DNA of 64,000 nt from an uncultured Oscillospiraceae bacterium (GCA_934623575.1 CAKTVL010000005.1:1-64000), one strand, 5' to 3'. Counted from the stretch's first letter, positions 33,889-42,326 are shown. Numbers and translations are program-made. Notes: a model not told the origin generated them from the letters alone.

Positions 33889-35088
33889 TCACGGCCGGAT
33901 GTCCACGGTCAGGCCCAGCGCCTTCAGTGTGTCAAAAAAGGCGGGCCAGCTCTTGCTCACGGCCTCCGCCCCGCGGATGGTCCCCCCCAGCGATGCGCAC
34001 AGCACCGCCAGCGCCATGACGATGCGGTGGTCGTTGTGGCCGTCCAGCTCCTCCTCCGGCGTGTGCAGCGGCCCGGTGGACACCGTCACCCGGTCGTCCT
34101 CCACCCGCACCCGCGCACCGAATTTGGCCAACTCCTGCGCCATAGCCGCGGCGCGGTCGCTCTCCTTGATGCGCAGGCGGCGCGTGCCGGTGAACACCGC
34201 CCCCTGCGCCCGTGCCGCTGCCGCGAACAGCACCGGCCCCAGGTCAGGGCAGGCGGAAATATCCAGCACCGCGCCGGGGCTCTCCAGCCGATGCAGCATG
34301 TCCCGGCACACCCGATCCCCCTGCAAACTGTCCTCCCGCAGTCCGGTCACCGTCACCCCGCCGCCCAGCGCCAGCAAGAACGCGGCGTTGGACCAATCCC
34401 CCTCCACCGCCGCGCAGCGGCTCTCATACCGCTGCCCGCCGGGGATAAAAAACGCATTCTCCCCGCGCTCCTCTATCCTGATGCCGAACTCGCCGAGCAC
34501 GTCCACCGTGATGTCGATGTAGGGCCGGCTCTCCACCGGCGGCAGGACGCGCAGCGTGCTGTCCTCCCGCAGCAGCGGCAGGGCCAGCAGCAGTCCGGAG
34601 ATAAACTGGCTGCTGACGTCGCCCCGCAGCGCATAGCCGCCGGCGGTCAAGCCGCCGGAAAACGCCACAGACTCCGGCGTTTTCACCACGTCGATGCCCC
34701 TTCCGGCGAAAAGCGTCTCATACAGCCCCACGCCCCGCTCCATCAGCCGCGGCGTGCCGGTGAACACCGCCGTGCCGCCGGGCACCAGCGCCGGTGGGAT
34801 GCAGAAGCGCAGCGTGCTGCCGCTTTCGCGGCAGGGATACACGGCATGTCCCGCCGCCGCGCCGCCGGTGCCGATGATACAGGCCGTATCCCCCTCCAGG
34901 CGGCACTGTCCGCCCATGGCGCGGATGCAGTCCATGGTGGCCAGCATGTCCTGGCTCTGGGAGATGCCCCGGATGCGGCTCTCCCCGGACGCCAGTGCGG
35001 CGCACAGCAGCATGCGGTGCCCGCAGCTTTTCGACGGCGGCGCAGCCGCCGTCCCCGCCGCCCTGCCGGGATAGATGGTCACGGTCAC
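33889..35088 (-). CDS. aroA: 3-phosphoshikimate 1-carboxyvinyltransferase (EPSP synthase)
   Basis: A 399-residue EPSP synthase, a little shorter than the usual 425. AAPPSKSCGHRMLLCAALASG (substrate-binding Lys-Ser), AVYPCRESGSTLRF, LRGDVSSQFISGLLLALPLL, LRIKESDRAAAMAQEL and DGHNDHRIVMALAVLCA are the family motifs. Start is GTG 35088, overlapping the TGA of aroQ (GTGA), so no ribosome site is needed; the frame upstream of this is antisense to nothing and lacks family residues. The Gly of the LFxGNAGTAxRP glyphosate loop is replaced here by the ESGSTLRF form, as in class II-like enzymes. Confidence 0.9.
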   Translation of the reverse strand: MTVTIYPGRAAGTAAAPPSKSCGHRMLLCAALASGESRIRGISQSQDMLATMDCIRAMGGQCRLEGDTACIIGTGGAAAGHAVYPCRESGSTLRFCIPPALVPGGTAVFTGTPRLMERGVGLYETLFAGRGIDVVKTPESVAFSGGLTAGGYALRGDVSSQFISGLLLALPLLREDSTLRVLPPVESRPYIDITVDVLGEFGIRIEERGENAFFIPGGQRYESRCAAVEGDWSNAAFLLALGGGVTVTGLREDSLQGDRVCRDMLHRLESPGAVLDISACPDLGPVLFAAAARAQGAVFTGTRRLRIKESDRAAAMAQELAKFGARVRVEDDRVTVSTGPLHTPEEELDGHNDHRIVMALAVLCASLGGTIRGAEAVSKSWPAFFDTLKALGLTVDIRP

Positions 35089-35525
35089 TGCTCCTTCGCC
35101 CCCTTCCGCAGTATATCCATCGCCTCCAGATACCCCGCGAAGCCCTTTCCCATCACCGTGGCCACGCAGGCGTCCCGCACATAGCTCACCTGCCGGAACG
35201 CCTCCCGCTTCGTCACGTCGGAGATGTGCACCTCCACCGTGGGAATGGCCACGGCCTTCACCGCGTCGCACAGCGCCACGCTGGTGTGGGTATAGGCCGC
35301 CGGGTTCAGAACGATCCCCTCCACGCCGTCAAAGTACGCCTGCTGGATGGCATCCACCAGTGCGCCCTCGTGGTTGGACTGGAAAAACGACACCTCGTCG
35401 CCCTGGGCCTCCGCGTGGGCCAGGATCATCTGCCGCAGGTCGTCGTATGTGCCGCGGCCGTAAATGTCCGGCTCCCGGATGCCCAGCATATTCAAATTCG
35501 GCCCGTTGAGCACAAGGATCTTCAT
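35085..35525 (-). CDS. aroQ: 3-dehydroquinate dehydratase, type II
   Basis: A 146-residue type II dehydroquinase. ILVLNGPNLNMLGIREPDIYG with the catalytic Tyr, QSNHEGALVDAIQQA, GIVLNPAAYTHTSVAL and VEVHISDVTKREAFR are all present at normal spacing. It makes 3-dehydroshikimate as a dodecamer. Start ATG 35525 overlaps the end of the aroE-aroK fusion by four bases (ATGA) and its own TGA overlaps aroA. Confidence 0.92.
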   Translation of the reverse strand: MKILVLNGPNLNMLGIREPDIYGRGTYDDLRQMILAHAEAQGDEVSFFQSNHEGALVDAIQQAYFDGVEGIVLNPAAYTHTSVALCDAVKAVAIPTVEVHISDVTKREAFRQVSYVRDACVATVMGKGFAGYLEAMDILRKGAKEQ

Positions 35526-36760
35526 CTCATCCACTCCCTTTCGATCTCCGCCGCCACTTCCTCCGCGTCGCCGTCGCCGTCCACCCGGACGTCGCATGCG
35601 GCGCAGTACAGGTCATACCGCTCCGCGTAGCGGCGGCGCAGGGCCTCCGCATCAGAGGACAGGGGCCGGTCCGCCGTGGCGATCAGCTTCTCTATCGAGC
35701 GATCCAGAAAAAACAGCCGCCCGCTGCGCCGCAGCGCCGTAAGGTTCTCCGGCCGCAGCACGGCGCCGCCGCCGGTGGCGATGACCCGTCCGCCCTCCGC
35801 GGCCGCTGCGGCCACCGCCTCCTGCTCCCGGTCGCGGAATCCATCCTCCCCGTGGGCGGCGAAATAGTCCGCGATGGTCGTGCCGATGGCCTGCTCCGTT
35901 AGTTCGTCTGTATCCACGAACGCCTTCCCGGTGCGCGCCGCCAAAAGGCGGCCCACCGTGGTCTTTCCCGAGGAGGGCATGCCGATCAGCACGATGTTCT
36001 CCATCTGGCGCAGCACCGTCTGATAGGCCAGGTCGATCTGCGCCCCCGTGGCCTCCGTCCCCTGAAATAGTGCGCTGGCATAAGCCGCCTGGGCCGCCAG
36101 CATATACAGTCCGCCCTCGGCGGGTATCCCCCGCCGCCGGGCCTCCAGCACCAGATTCGTGCGCAGCGGGTTGTACACCGCGTCCACCACGCCCCGCAGG
36201 CCGGGGAACGCATCCAGCTCCAGCGGGCAGTCCTCCACCGCGGGATACATGCCGCAGGGGGTGGTGTTGATGATGCAGGCGGCGTCCCCATGCCGCTCCG
36301 CCGCCTGCTCGTAGGTGACGGCTCCCTCTCTGCCGCTGCGGGACACGCGGAGCACCTGCGCCGCCCCGGCTTCCGCCGCCACGGCGCAGGCGGTCCTGGA
36401 CGTACCGCCCGTACCCAGCACCAGCACCTTCTTCCCGGACAACTCGATGCCCAGTCTCCGGAGCAGCGCGGCCATGCCGGCGAAGTCCGTGTTGTACCCC
36501 AGCAGCCGCCCATCGCGGTTCACAATGGTGTTCACCGCGCCGATGGCCCTGGCCCGGTGGGACAGGCCGTCCAGATACGGGATCACCTGCTGCTTGTAGG
36601 GGATGGTCACGTTGATGCCCGCAAACTCCCGTCTCTCCAGAAACGGCGCCAGCTCCTCCGGTGTCAGATCCCACAGGCGGTAGTCATACGACGCCAGCGC
36701 CCGGTGTATCTGGCAGGAATAGCTGTGCTTCAGCGGATGGCCGATCAGTCCGCAGTTCAT
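35522..36760 (-). CDS. aroEK: Shikimate dehydrogenase-shikimate kinase fusion
   Basis: A 412-residue bifunctional protein. Residues 1-250 are shikimate dehydrogenase: GLIGHPLKHSYSCQIH, INVTIPYKQQVIPYLD (catalytic Lys), GYNTDFAGM (Asp), VLVLGTGGTSRTACAVA (NADP loop), NTTPCGMYPAVED. From about 252 (NIVLIGMPSSGKTTVGRLLAARTGK, P-loop) to the end is shikimate kinase, with FVDTDELTE, FRDREQEAV, IATGGGAVLR and the LID arginines in ADRPLSSD. No stop, frameshift or ribosome site separates the halves. It performs consecutive-but-one chemistry: dehydroshikimate to shikimate to shikimate-3-phosphate. Start ATG 36760 overlaps aroC by four bases. Confidence 0.9.
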   Translation of the reverse strand: MNCGLIGHPLKHSYSCQIHRALASYDYRLWDLTPEELAPFLERREFAGINVTIPYKQQVIPYLDGLSHRARAIGAVNTIVNRDGRLLGYNTDFAGMAALLRRLGIELSGKKVLVLGTGGTSRTACAVAAEAGAAQVLRVSRSGREGAVTYEQAAERHGDAACIINTTPCGMYPAVEDCPLELDAFPGLRGVVDAVYNPLRTNLVLEARRRGIPAEGGLYMLAAQAAYASALFQGTEATGAQIDLAYQTVLRQMENIVLIGMPSSGKTTVGRLLAARTGKAFVDTDELTEQAIGTTIADYFAAHGEDGFRDREQEAVAAAAAEGGRVIATGGGAVLRPENLTALRRSGRLFFLDRSIEKLIATADRPLSSDAEALRRRYAERYDLYCAACDVRVDGDGDAEEVAAEIEREWMR

Positions 36761-37857
36761 CGGCAGTCCCCCTTTGTGAAATAGTCCGTGCCGAAGCGCT
36801 GGGCCAGCAGGTCGCACAGCACCAGCGCCGTCACGCTGTCCAGCACCGGGCAGATGCGCCGTATGATGGCCGGGTCGTGGCGGCCGTGCACGGTCAGTTC
36901 CGCGTCCTCGCCCCGCAGAAAGTCCACCGTCTGCTGGGGCCGCGCGATAGATGGCGTGGGCTTCACCGCGCACTGGAACAGCACGTCCATGCCGTTGGTG
37001 ATGCCGCCGTTGATGCCGCCGTTGCGGTTGGTCTCGGTGACCACCCGGCCCCGGCGCATGCGGAACGGGTCGTTGAAGTCGGAGCCCCGGCCGCTGACCG
37101 CCCCGAAGCCGCCGCCGAACTCGATGCCCTTGACGCCGCCCACGGAAAACACCGCGTGGCTCAGAAGGCTCTCCACACTGTCGAACCACGGCTCGCCCAC
37201 CCCGGCAGGCAGGCCGCACACCGCGGTCTGGGTAATGCCGCCCACGCTGTCGCCGTCGGCCCTGGCCTGCAAAATGACCTCGCTGATGGCCCTGGCGCTC
37301 TCTTCGGCGAGCGCCGGAAACGCCGCCGCCTGCAGGGCGGCCACGTCTGCGGCCGCGTCCGATGAAAACGGCCGGTCCCACGCGTCACCGCAGCGCAGGA
37401 TGTGCGTTCCCACCGTGACGCCCACGGCGGACAGCGCCGAGAGCAATATGGCCCCGGCGGCCACCAGCGGCGCGGTGACGCGCCCCGAGAAATGCCCGCC
37501 GCCCCGCCAGTCCTCATAGCCGTGGTACTTGCAGTAGGCGGCGTAGTCCGCGTGGGAGGGCCTGGCCAGGCCGTAGGTATAGTCCCCGCTGCGGGTGTTC
37601 TCGTTGGGGATGACGATGGCGATGGGCGTCCCCGTGGTGCGCCCCTGCCATACGCCGCTGCATATCTGATAGTGATCCGGCTCCTGCCGGGGGGTGTCCA
37701 TGGCCGTGGAGGGTCTCCGGCGGGACAGCTGGCGGCGGATATATTCCTCATCCACCGGCACGCCCGGCGCCAGCCCGTCCAGCACCACGCCCACGGCGGG
37801 GCCGTGGCTCTCGCCGAAAATGGTCAGCGACACGGCGCTGCCGAAGGTGTTCTTCAT
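36757..37857 (-). CDS. aroC: Chorismate synthase
   Basis: A 366-residue FMN-dependent chorismate synthase. NTFGSAVSLTIFGESHGPAVG at the N-terminus, SRRRPSTAMDTPRQEPD, GRTTGTPIAIVIPNENTRSGDY, HADYAAYCKYHGYEDWRGGGHFSGR and GVKGIEFGGGFGAVSGRGSDFND are the signatures. GGGAGG precedes ATG 37857, which overlaps the aroB stop (ATGA). It completes the seven-step pathway encoded here. Confidence 0.92.
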   Translation of the reverse strand: MKNTFGSAVSLTIFGESHGPAVGVVLDGLAPGVPVDEEYIRRQLSRRRPSTAMDTPRQEPDHYQICSGVWQGRTTGTPIAIVIPNENTRSGDYTYGLARPSHADYAAYCKYHGYEDWRGGGHFSGRVTAPLVAAGAILLSALSAVGVTVGTHILRCGDAWDRPFSSDAAADVAALQAAAFPALAEESARAISEVILQARADGDSVGGITQTAVCGLPAGVGEPWFDSVESLLSHAVFSVGGVKGIEFGGGFGAVSGRGSDFNDPFRMRRGRVVTETNRNGGINGGITNGMDVLFQCAVKPTPSIARPQQTVDFLRGEDAELTVHGRHDPAIIRRICPVLDSVTALVLCDLLAQRFGTDYFTKGDCR

Positions 37858-38864
37858 GTCCTTGCCTCCTCCCACCGGCGCAGCAGCTCCTCCGGCGTCC
37901 GCGCTTCCATGCGGAACGTGCCGGGCTGCTCCACCTCCACCACGGTGATGGTGTCGGCCTGCGCCTTCTTGTCATGTATCAGGTAGGGCCGCAGCCGCTC
38001 CGCCGGAAGGTCGATCTCCGCGGCCAGGCCGCACTTGTGCAGGATGCCCTTCAGCCGCTGCCGCAGCGCCGGCGCGCACATGGGCACCATGCCCAGCGCC
38101 ACGCACTCGCCGTGCAGCAGTTCTCCCCCGCCGTAGCTCTCGATGGCGTGGCCCAAGGTGTGGCCGAAGTTCAGCACCCGCCGCAGTCCCTTCTCTGTAG
38201 GGTCCTGCTCCACCACCTGCGCCTTCAGGGCCAGCGACCGGGCGATGACGTCCGGCAGGTCGCCCATCAGGTCGCCGCTGCTCTCTATGTCCGCCAGCAG
38301 CCCCGCATCGCTGGTCATGGCGATCTTCACGCTCTCGGCCAGGCCTGCGGCGATCTGCCGCCGCGGCAGCGAGCGCAGCGTCTCCGTGTCGATCAGCACC
38401 GCCTTCGGCTGATAGAACGCGCCCACCGCGTTTTTCACCCCGTCCAGATCGATGGCCGTCTTGCCGCCCACGGAGGAATCCACCTGTGCCAGCAGCGTGG
38501 TAGGCACGTTGTAAAAGTCCACCCCGCGCATATAGGTGGCCGCGGCGAAGCCCGCCAGGTCCCCCGCCATGCCGCCGCCCACGGCCACCACGCAGTCGCC
38601 CCGGCCCATCCCCAGGGCCAGCATCTCCCGCAGCAGCGCCCCGTAGTTCTCCATGCTCTTGCTGCGCTCCCCGGCGCGCAGCGTGCACACCCGCGCCTGC
38701 CGGCACGCCCCGGCCACCGCCGCGGTGTACTCTCCGGGCACGCCGTCGTCTGTCACCACCAGCACGCGGCGGTCCAGCGCCATATATTCGCCCGCCCGGG
38801 CCAGAATGCCTGGCTCCACGATCACGGGATAGCTCTCCGCCCCCAAAGAAACCGGAATCTTCAT
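37854..38864 (-). CDS. aroB: 3-dehydroquinate synthase
   Basis: A 336-residue NAD- and zinc-dependent synthase turning DAHP into 3-dehydroquinate. RVLVVTDDGVPGEY, VVAVGGGMAGDLAGFAAATYMRGVDF, PTTLLAQVDSSVGGKTAIDLDGVKN, AAGLAESVKIAM and LNFGHTLGHAIES (zinc His residues) are complete. ATG 38864 is 25 bases after the pheA stop. Residues upstream in the frame from 39005 are not family-like and are excluded. Confidence 0.92.
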   Translation of the reverse strand: MKIPVSLGAESYPVIVEPGILARAGEYMALDRRVLVVTDDGVPGEYTAAVAGACRQARVCTLRAGERSKSMENYGALLREMLALGMGRGDCVVAVGGGMAGDLAGFAAATYMRGVDFYNVPTTLLAQVDSSVGGKTAIDLDGVKNAVGAFYQPKAVLIDTETLRSLPRRQIAAGLAESVKIAMTSDAGLLADIESSGDLMGDLPDVIARSLALKAQVVEQDPTEKGLRRVLNFGHTLGHAIESYGGGELLHGECVALGMVPMCAPALRQRLKGILHKCGLAAEIDLPAERLRPYLIHDKKAQADTITVVEVEQPGTFRMEARTPEELLRRWEEART

Positions 38865-38889
38865 GCTCTGCCCTCTCTTCCGATGATTG

Positions 38890-39987
38890 TCAGATGTTAT
38901 TGGCGTAATACGAGCCCACCAGCCGCAGCTTGGCGCAGGTAGCGGACAGCTCCTGCAGCATCTCCCTGCCGTTGGTGTTGTTGACGCAGCCCTCGGCCTC
39001 CACATAGAAGAAATACTTCCAGGACAGCCCCTTCATGGGCCGGCTGCGCAGGGTGCGCATGTTATAGCCGTGGGCGCCGATGATATTCAGCGTCTGGGCC
39101 AGCGATCCGGCGTCGTTCTGCACGGTGAACACCAGCACGAAGTTCTCGTCCTCCCGCTTGCGCGTGCCCTCCGGCTGGTTCCGGGTGCGGGACAGTGCGG
39201 CGAACCGCGTGGTATTGCTCTTCACCGTGTTGATGCCCCGCTCCAGCACCCGCAGCCCGAACACCTCCGCCGCCTCCTCCGAGGCGATGGCCCCCAGCGC
39301 AACGTCGTTGGCCTGCCGCACATGCTCCGCGGCCGCCGCCGTGTTGGAATACGCCTCCGTCTGATAGCCGTGCCGCCGGATATAGTCGTCGCACTGGTGC
39401 AGCGCCTGGGGATGGCTGACCACGGTCCGCACCGTCTCCGCAGACGCCCCCTCCACGCCCAGCAAGCTGTGGCTTATGTCCAGATCCAGCACCTGGTTGA
39501 TGAACAGCTCCCCGGAGAACAGCAGGTCCATCACCGTACCCACCTCACCGGCGTAGCTGTTCTCCAGCGGCAGCACCACGCCGTCGGCCTCTCCCTGCTC
39601 CACCGCCCGGTAGGCCGCCACGAAATCCGGATACGACATCAGCCGTGCCTCCGGGAACATCCGCCGCGCGGCGATATAGCCGTAGGCGCCCTCCACGCCG
39701 CTGTACGCCACCTTCATGCCGTTCAGCAGCCTGCTCTGGTACGCGCAGGACAGGTCCAGCACCTCCCGCAGGAACTGCACATAGTACGCGCCCACGGCCT
39801 GGTCATCGATTTTTGCGCGGTTCCGCTCCACCAGCTCCCGCTCCCGCTCCGCATCCCGGATAGACAGCCCCCGCTCCCTCTTGAACGCGGCTACCTGCCG
39901 GCTCATCTCCATGCGCTCCTGAAACAACCGGGCCATCTCCTCGTCGATCCGGTCGATACCTGCTCTGATCTGATCCAATTCGCTCAT
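38890..39987 (-). CDS. pheA: Chorismate mutase-prephenate dehydratase (P-protein)
   Basis: A 365-residue bifunctional enzyme. Residues 1-85 are an AroQ-type chorismate mutase (IRAGIDRIDEEMARLFQERMEMSRQVAAFK); about 97-275 prephenate dehydratase (VAYSGVEGAYGYIAARRMFP, LPLENSYAGEVGTVMDLL, and the catalytic NTVKSNTTRFAAL); about 290-365 an ACT regulatory domain (VFTVQNDAGSLAQTLNIIGAHGYNM, RSRPMKG) that binds phenylalanine. It commits chorismate to phenylpyruvate. ATG 39987 follows GAAGGG; the terminator and leader peptide directly upstream make this the first structural gene under Phe attenuation. Confidence 0.93.
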   Translation of the reverse strand: MSELDQIRAGIDRIDEEMARLFQERMEMSRQVAAFKRERGLSIRDAERERELVERNRAKIDDQAVGAYYVQFLREVLDLSCAYQSRLLNGMKVAYSGVEGAYGYIAARRMFPEARLMSYPDFVAAYRAVEQGEADGVVLPLENSYAGEVGTVMDLLFSGELFINQVLDLDISHSLLGVEGASAETVRTVVSHPQALHQCDDYIRRHGYQTEAYSNTAAAAEHVRQANDVALGAIASEEAAEVFGLRVLERGINTVKSNTTRFAALSRTRNQPEGTRKREDENFVLVFTVQNDAGSLAQTLNIIGAHGYNMRTLRSRPMKGLSWKYFFYVEAEGCVNNTNGREMLQELSATCAKLRLVGSYYANNI

Positions 39988-40007
39988 AGTCGTATATCCC
40001 TTCACAG

Positions 40008-40038
40008 AAAAAAATCGGCCTTCCCTCCGGGAAGGCCG
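40008..40038 (-). terminator. Attenuator (intrinsic terminator) ahead of pheA
   Basis: On the minus strand CGGCCTTCCC, a GGA loop and GGGAAGGCCG form a perfect 10-bp hairpin followed by A and seven T, ending 20 bases before the pheA ATG. A terminator between promoter and first gene can only be regulatory. Two competing pairings are visible: CGTTTGA (leader stop region, 40078-40072) with TCAAACG (40043-40037), which runs into the terminator 5' arm; and GGCTTTTCC within the Phe codons (40122-40114) with GGGAAGGCC of the 3' arm. Confidence 0.85.
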
Positions 40039-40071
40039 TTTGAGACAAAGTCATTCCAACTCGCCGCTCTG

Positions 40072-40242
40072 TCAAACGCAGGCTCCCTGAGGCATCGCTT
40101 CACCACCAAAAAAGGAAAAGCCAAAAAAGTGCAGCACGCTAAACAGCACGCTGCACATAAAAAAGCCAAAGGAAGCGCGGCAGGGGGCAGAATGGGCGCA
40201 CTTCGCCATGGTACCGTTGGTATCAGCAGCACGACGAGCCAT
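40072..40242 (-). CDS. Phe-rich leader peptide of the aro/pheA operon
   Basis: A 56-codon frame begins at ATG 40242 with AGGAGGTGG (40256-40248) at proper distance and ends TGA at 40072. Residues 33-54 are dominated by phenylalanine (FGFF, LF, HFFGFSFF): nine Phe, every one a TTT codon, in about 22 codons. Promoter, leader ORF, terminator and pheA are in the order of classical amino-acid attenuators (E. coli pheL-pheA), so ribosome stalling at Phe codons when Phe-tRNA is short should prevent termination. It could instead be a small membrane protein, but the terminator before pheA argues against that. Confidence 0.75.
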   Translation of the reverse strand: MARRAADTNGTMAKCAHSAPCRASFGFFMCSVLFSVLHFFGFSFFGGEAMPQGACV

Positions 40243-40272
40243 CTCAGCCACCTCCTGCGTAGTCTGGCCCAT

Positions 40273-40301
40273 ATTGTATGCTATTTTTCCGCCCACGTCA
40301 A
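40273..40301 (-). promoter_or_regulatory. Promoter of the leader peptide/aro operon
   Basis: Minus strand TTGACG (40301-40296), 17-base spacer, TACAAT (40278-40273). Transcription would start near 40266, ten bases before the leader ribosome site, giving a leader RNA of about 260 bases to the attenuator. Confidence 0.8.
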
Positions 40302-40385
40302 GGTGTATTTTTATTTTCTCCCTTCCTCCTCGATTTTGCGTCTCGCCGCACAGGCGGGGGCCTGCGCCCTGCCTGCTCTATGCGC

Positions 40386-41005
40386 TTATACGGCGCTCTT
40401 CCTCCGCCGGCTCAAGATACAGGCCGCCAGCGCCGCGTTGCCCGCCAGCGCGGCTCCCGCCGCCGCCAGGGCGATCACCGTCGCCGTGGAGGTCCCCGCC
40501 GCCGCTCTGACGCCGGTGTCCGTCTCCCCCAGCCACCAGTTGCCGTTCTCCCCCACATAGGGCGTCACGCCGTCCTCGCCGTTCTTACCGATAGCACTGT
40601 TGACAGAAAGCGTCACATCGGCAAAGGCACTGGCGTAATCGGTTTTGAAGTCGCCGTTGATATGCTCATTAAACAGCTTCAGCGTATACGTTCCGGACGC
40701 GATATTGAACGGAATGATCATCTCCACCGTGCCAGCAGCATCGTCTCGCTGCCAAAATCGGTGGTGCACTTTGAAAGCATGCGGAATTTGATCGGCTCAC
40801 CCTTATAAATACCGTAGTACACATAGCTGCCCTTCCATGCGGTATCCACGTCCTTGGGCACCTCCGGATTTGGCAGCATCGACGTGCCCAGTCCCACGCT
40901 TTTTACCGCAGTCGGCGAGGAAGTATTCGCCGCCAGCGCCGTCACCGGCGCAAGGCTCAGCGCCGCGCACAGGGCCAGCAGGATACCGAGAGCTTTCTTC
41001 TTCAT
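40386..41005 (-). pseudogene. Cell-surface protein, internally deleted
   Basis: The first part (41005-40718) has a signal peptide (MKKKALGILLALCAALSLAP...ALA) and a surface domain VYYGIYKGEPIKFRMLSK...FGSETMLL that then hits a stop. In another frame, 40740-40386 continues with TVEMIIPFNIASGTYTLKLFNE and a C-terminal anchor: GTSTATVIALAAAGAALAGN, a hydrophobic span and RRRKSAV. The two pieces overlap at 40718-40769 in different frames, so a deletion has joined the ends of a formerly longer surface protein. Function unknown. Confidence 0.65.
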
Positions 41006-41211
41006 ATCACACGCTCCTCCGTTCAGATCATGTCACGGCGCGCCGCCGCTCTCTCTTCCCATGTCTCTTTTATTTATTAAGAGCGCTTTTCGCCCCGTTT
41101 CCGCCACCGCCGCGAAATTTTACACGCAGGCTATGGAAATCCGCCCCGGGAGATGATATGATGGGGCCGTACATTCTACTACAATACTATATCGAAAAGG
41201 CGGGACGAGCT

Positions 41212-42018
41212 ATGGACACCTGCATCAACTTCAACGAGAAAAAAGGCTTTATCTGCGATATGGACGGCGTCATCTACCACGGCAACCGCATTCTGCCCGG
41301 CGTGGCGGAGTTCATCCAGTGGCTGCATGACGAGAACAAGGAGTACCTGTTTCTGACCAACAACAGCGGCTACACCCCCCGCGAGCTGAACCAGAAGCTG
41401 GCGCGCATGGGGCTGGACGTGCCGGAGGAGCACTTCTACACCAGCGCCCTGGCCACCGCCGCCTTCCTGAAGGAGCAGGCCCCCGGCTGCTCTGTGTTCG
41501 CCATCGGCGAGGCCGGGCTGCTGAACGCCCTGTACGACGCCGGCATCACCATGAACGACGTGAACCCCGACTATGTGGTGGTGGGCGAGGGCCGCTCCTA
41601 CTCTCTGGACACGCTGACCAAGGCCACCAACCTGGTGCTGCAGGGTGCCAAGCTCATCGGCGCCAACTCCGACGTCTCCGGCCCCATCGAAAACGGCATC
41701 GCCCCGGCCTGCCGGGCGCTGATCGCCCCCATCGAGATGGCCACCGGCAAGCAGGCCTACTTCTGCGGCAAGCCCAATCCGCTGATGATGCGCACCGGGC
41801 TTCGCATGCTGCACTGCCACTCCGCCGAGGCCGTGATGGTGGGCGACCGCATGGACACCGACGTGATCTCCGGCATGGAGAGCGGCATGTCCACGGTGCT
41901 GGTGCTCTCCGGCGTCTCCACACGGGAGACGCTGCGCACCTATGCCTATCGCCCCAGCGTGGTGCTGGACGGCGTGGGCGACATCGCCGCCAGCGCCCGA
42001 AAGGAAAAGGCACAATAA
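41212..42018 (+). CDS. HAD hydrolase, NagD/phosphoglycolate-type
   Basis: A 268-residue HAD phosphatase of class IIA (NagD/AraL/PgpH-like). Motif I is FICDMDGVIYHGN (nucleophile Asp), motif II FLTNNSGYTPREL, the Lys and motif III appear as CGKPNPLMMRTG and MVGDRMDTDVISGMESG. Class IIA proteins carry a C2 cap between motifs II and III, which fits the spacing. Substrates are sugar or nucleotide phosphates. ATG 41212 follows AAGGCGGGA; the longer frame from 40837 covers the antisense of the surface-protein pseudogene and is rejected. Confidence 0.88.
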   Translation: MDTCINFNEKKGFICDMDGVIYHGNRILPGVAEFIQWLHDENKEYLFLTNNSGYTPRELNQKLARMGLDVPEEHFYTSALATAAFLKEQAPGCSVFAIGEAGLLNALYDAGITMNDVNPDYVVVGEGRSYSLDTLTKATNLVLQGAKLIGANSDVSGPIENGIAPACRALIAPIEMATGKQAYFCGKPNPLMMRTGLRMLHCHSAEAVMVGDRMDTDVISGMESGMSTVLVLSGVSTRETLRTYAYRPSVVLDGVGDIAASARKEKAQ

Positions 42019-42127
42019 AGCTTCACTTTTGTATTCATTTTCGCTCATTTTGGTCACATTTCATCCCATTTTTGTACCAGAATAGTCAACAAATATCACC
42101 ACCACCCGAGGGCGAAAATGCGGGAAA

Positions 42128-42211
42128 TTTGTCAGGCAAATGACAAAATCGGGTGGGAAAATTGTCAGGAAAATGATACAGGCTGGCGGGAAAATTGTCA
42201 GATAAATGACA
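42128..42211. repeat. Three palindromic repeats with exact 33-bp period
   Basis: TTGTCA-N6-TGACA palindromes start at 42129, 42162 and 42195, each 33 bp apart (three helical turns), in blocks beginning GGGAAAATTGTCAG. The second has TGATA in the right arm. They lie about 120-200 bases upstream of a consensus promoter for the CNNM gene. An open frame across them (42118-42330) encodes ENCQxNDTG peptides simply because 33 is divisible by three; no ribosome site is present. Confidence 0.7.
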
Positions 42212-42326
42212 CGGGCGGGCGGTTTTACCGCCCGCCCTGCCGCCCTCTGCGGCAGATTTTCGCGCTGCTTTTATGCCGATTTTACGCGATTTTCAAGAGG
42301 ATTTACGCCGTTTTTAAGGGAATTGC

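Noticed and set aside
39988-40266. T-box riboswitch before pheA
   Set aside because: No T-box consensus (GGGTGGNACCGCG-like) or specifier hairpin was found; the translated Phe-rich leader explains the terminator.
42128-42211. CRISPR array
   Set aside because: Only three short repeats, spacers of similar sequence to one another, no cas genes.
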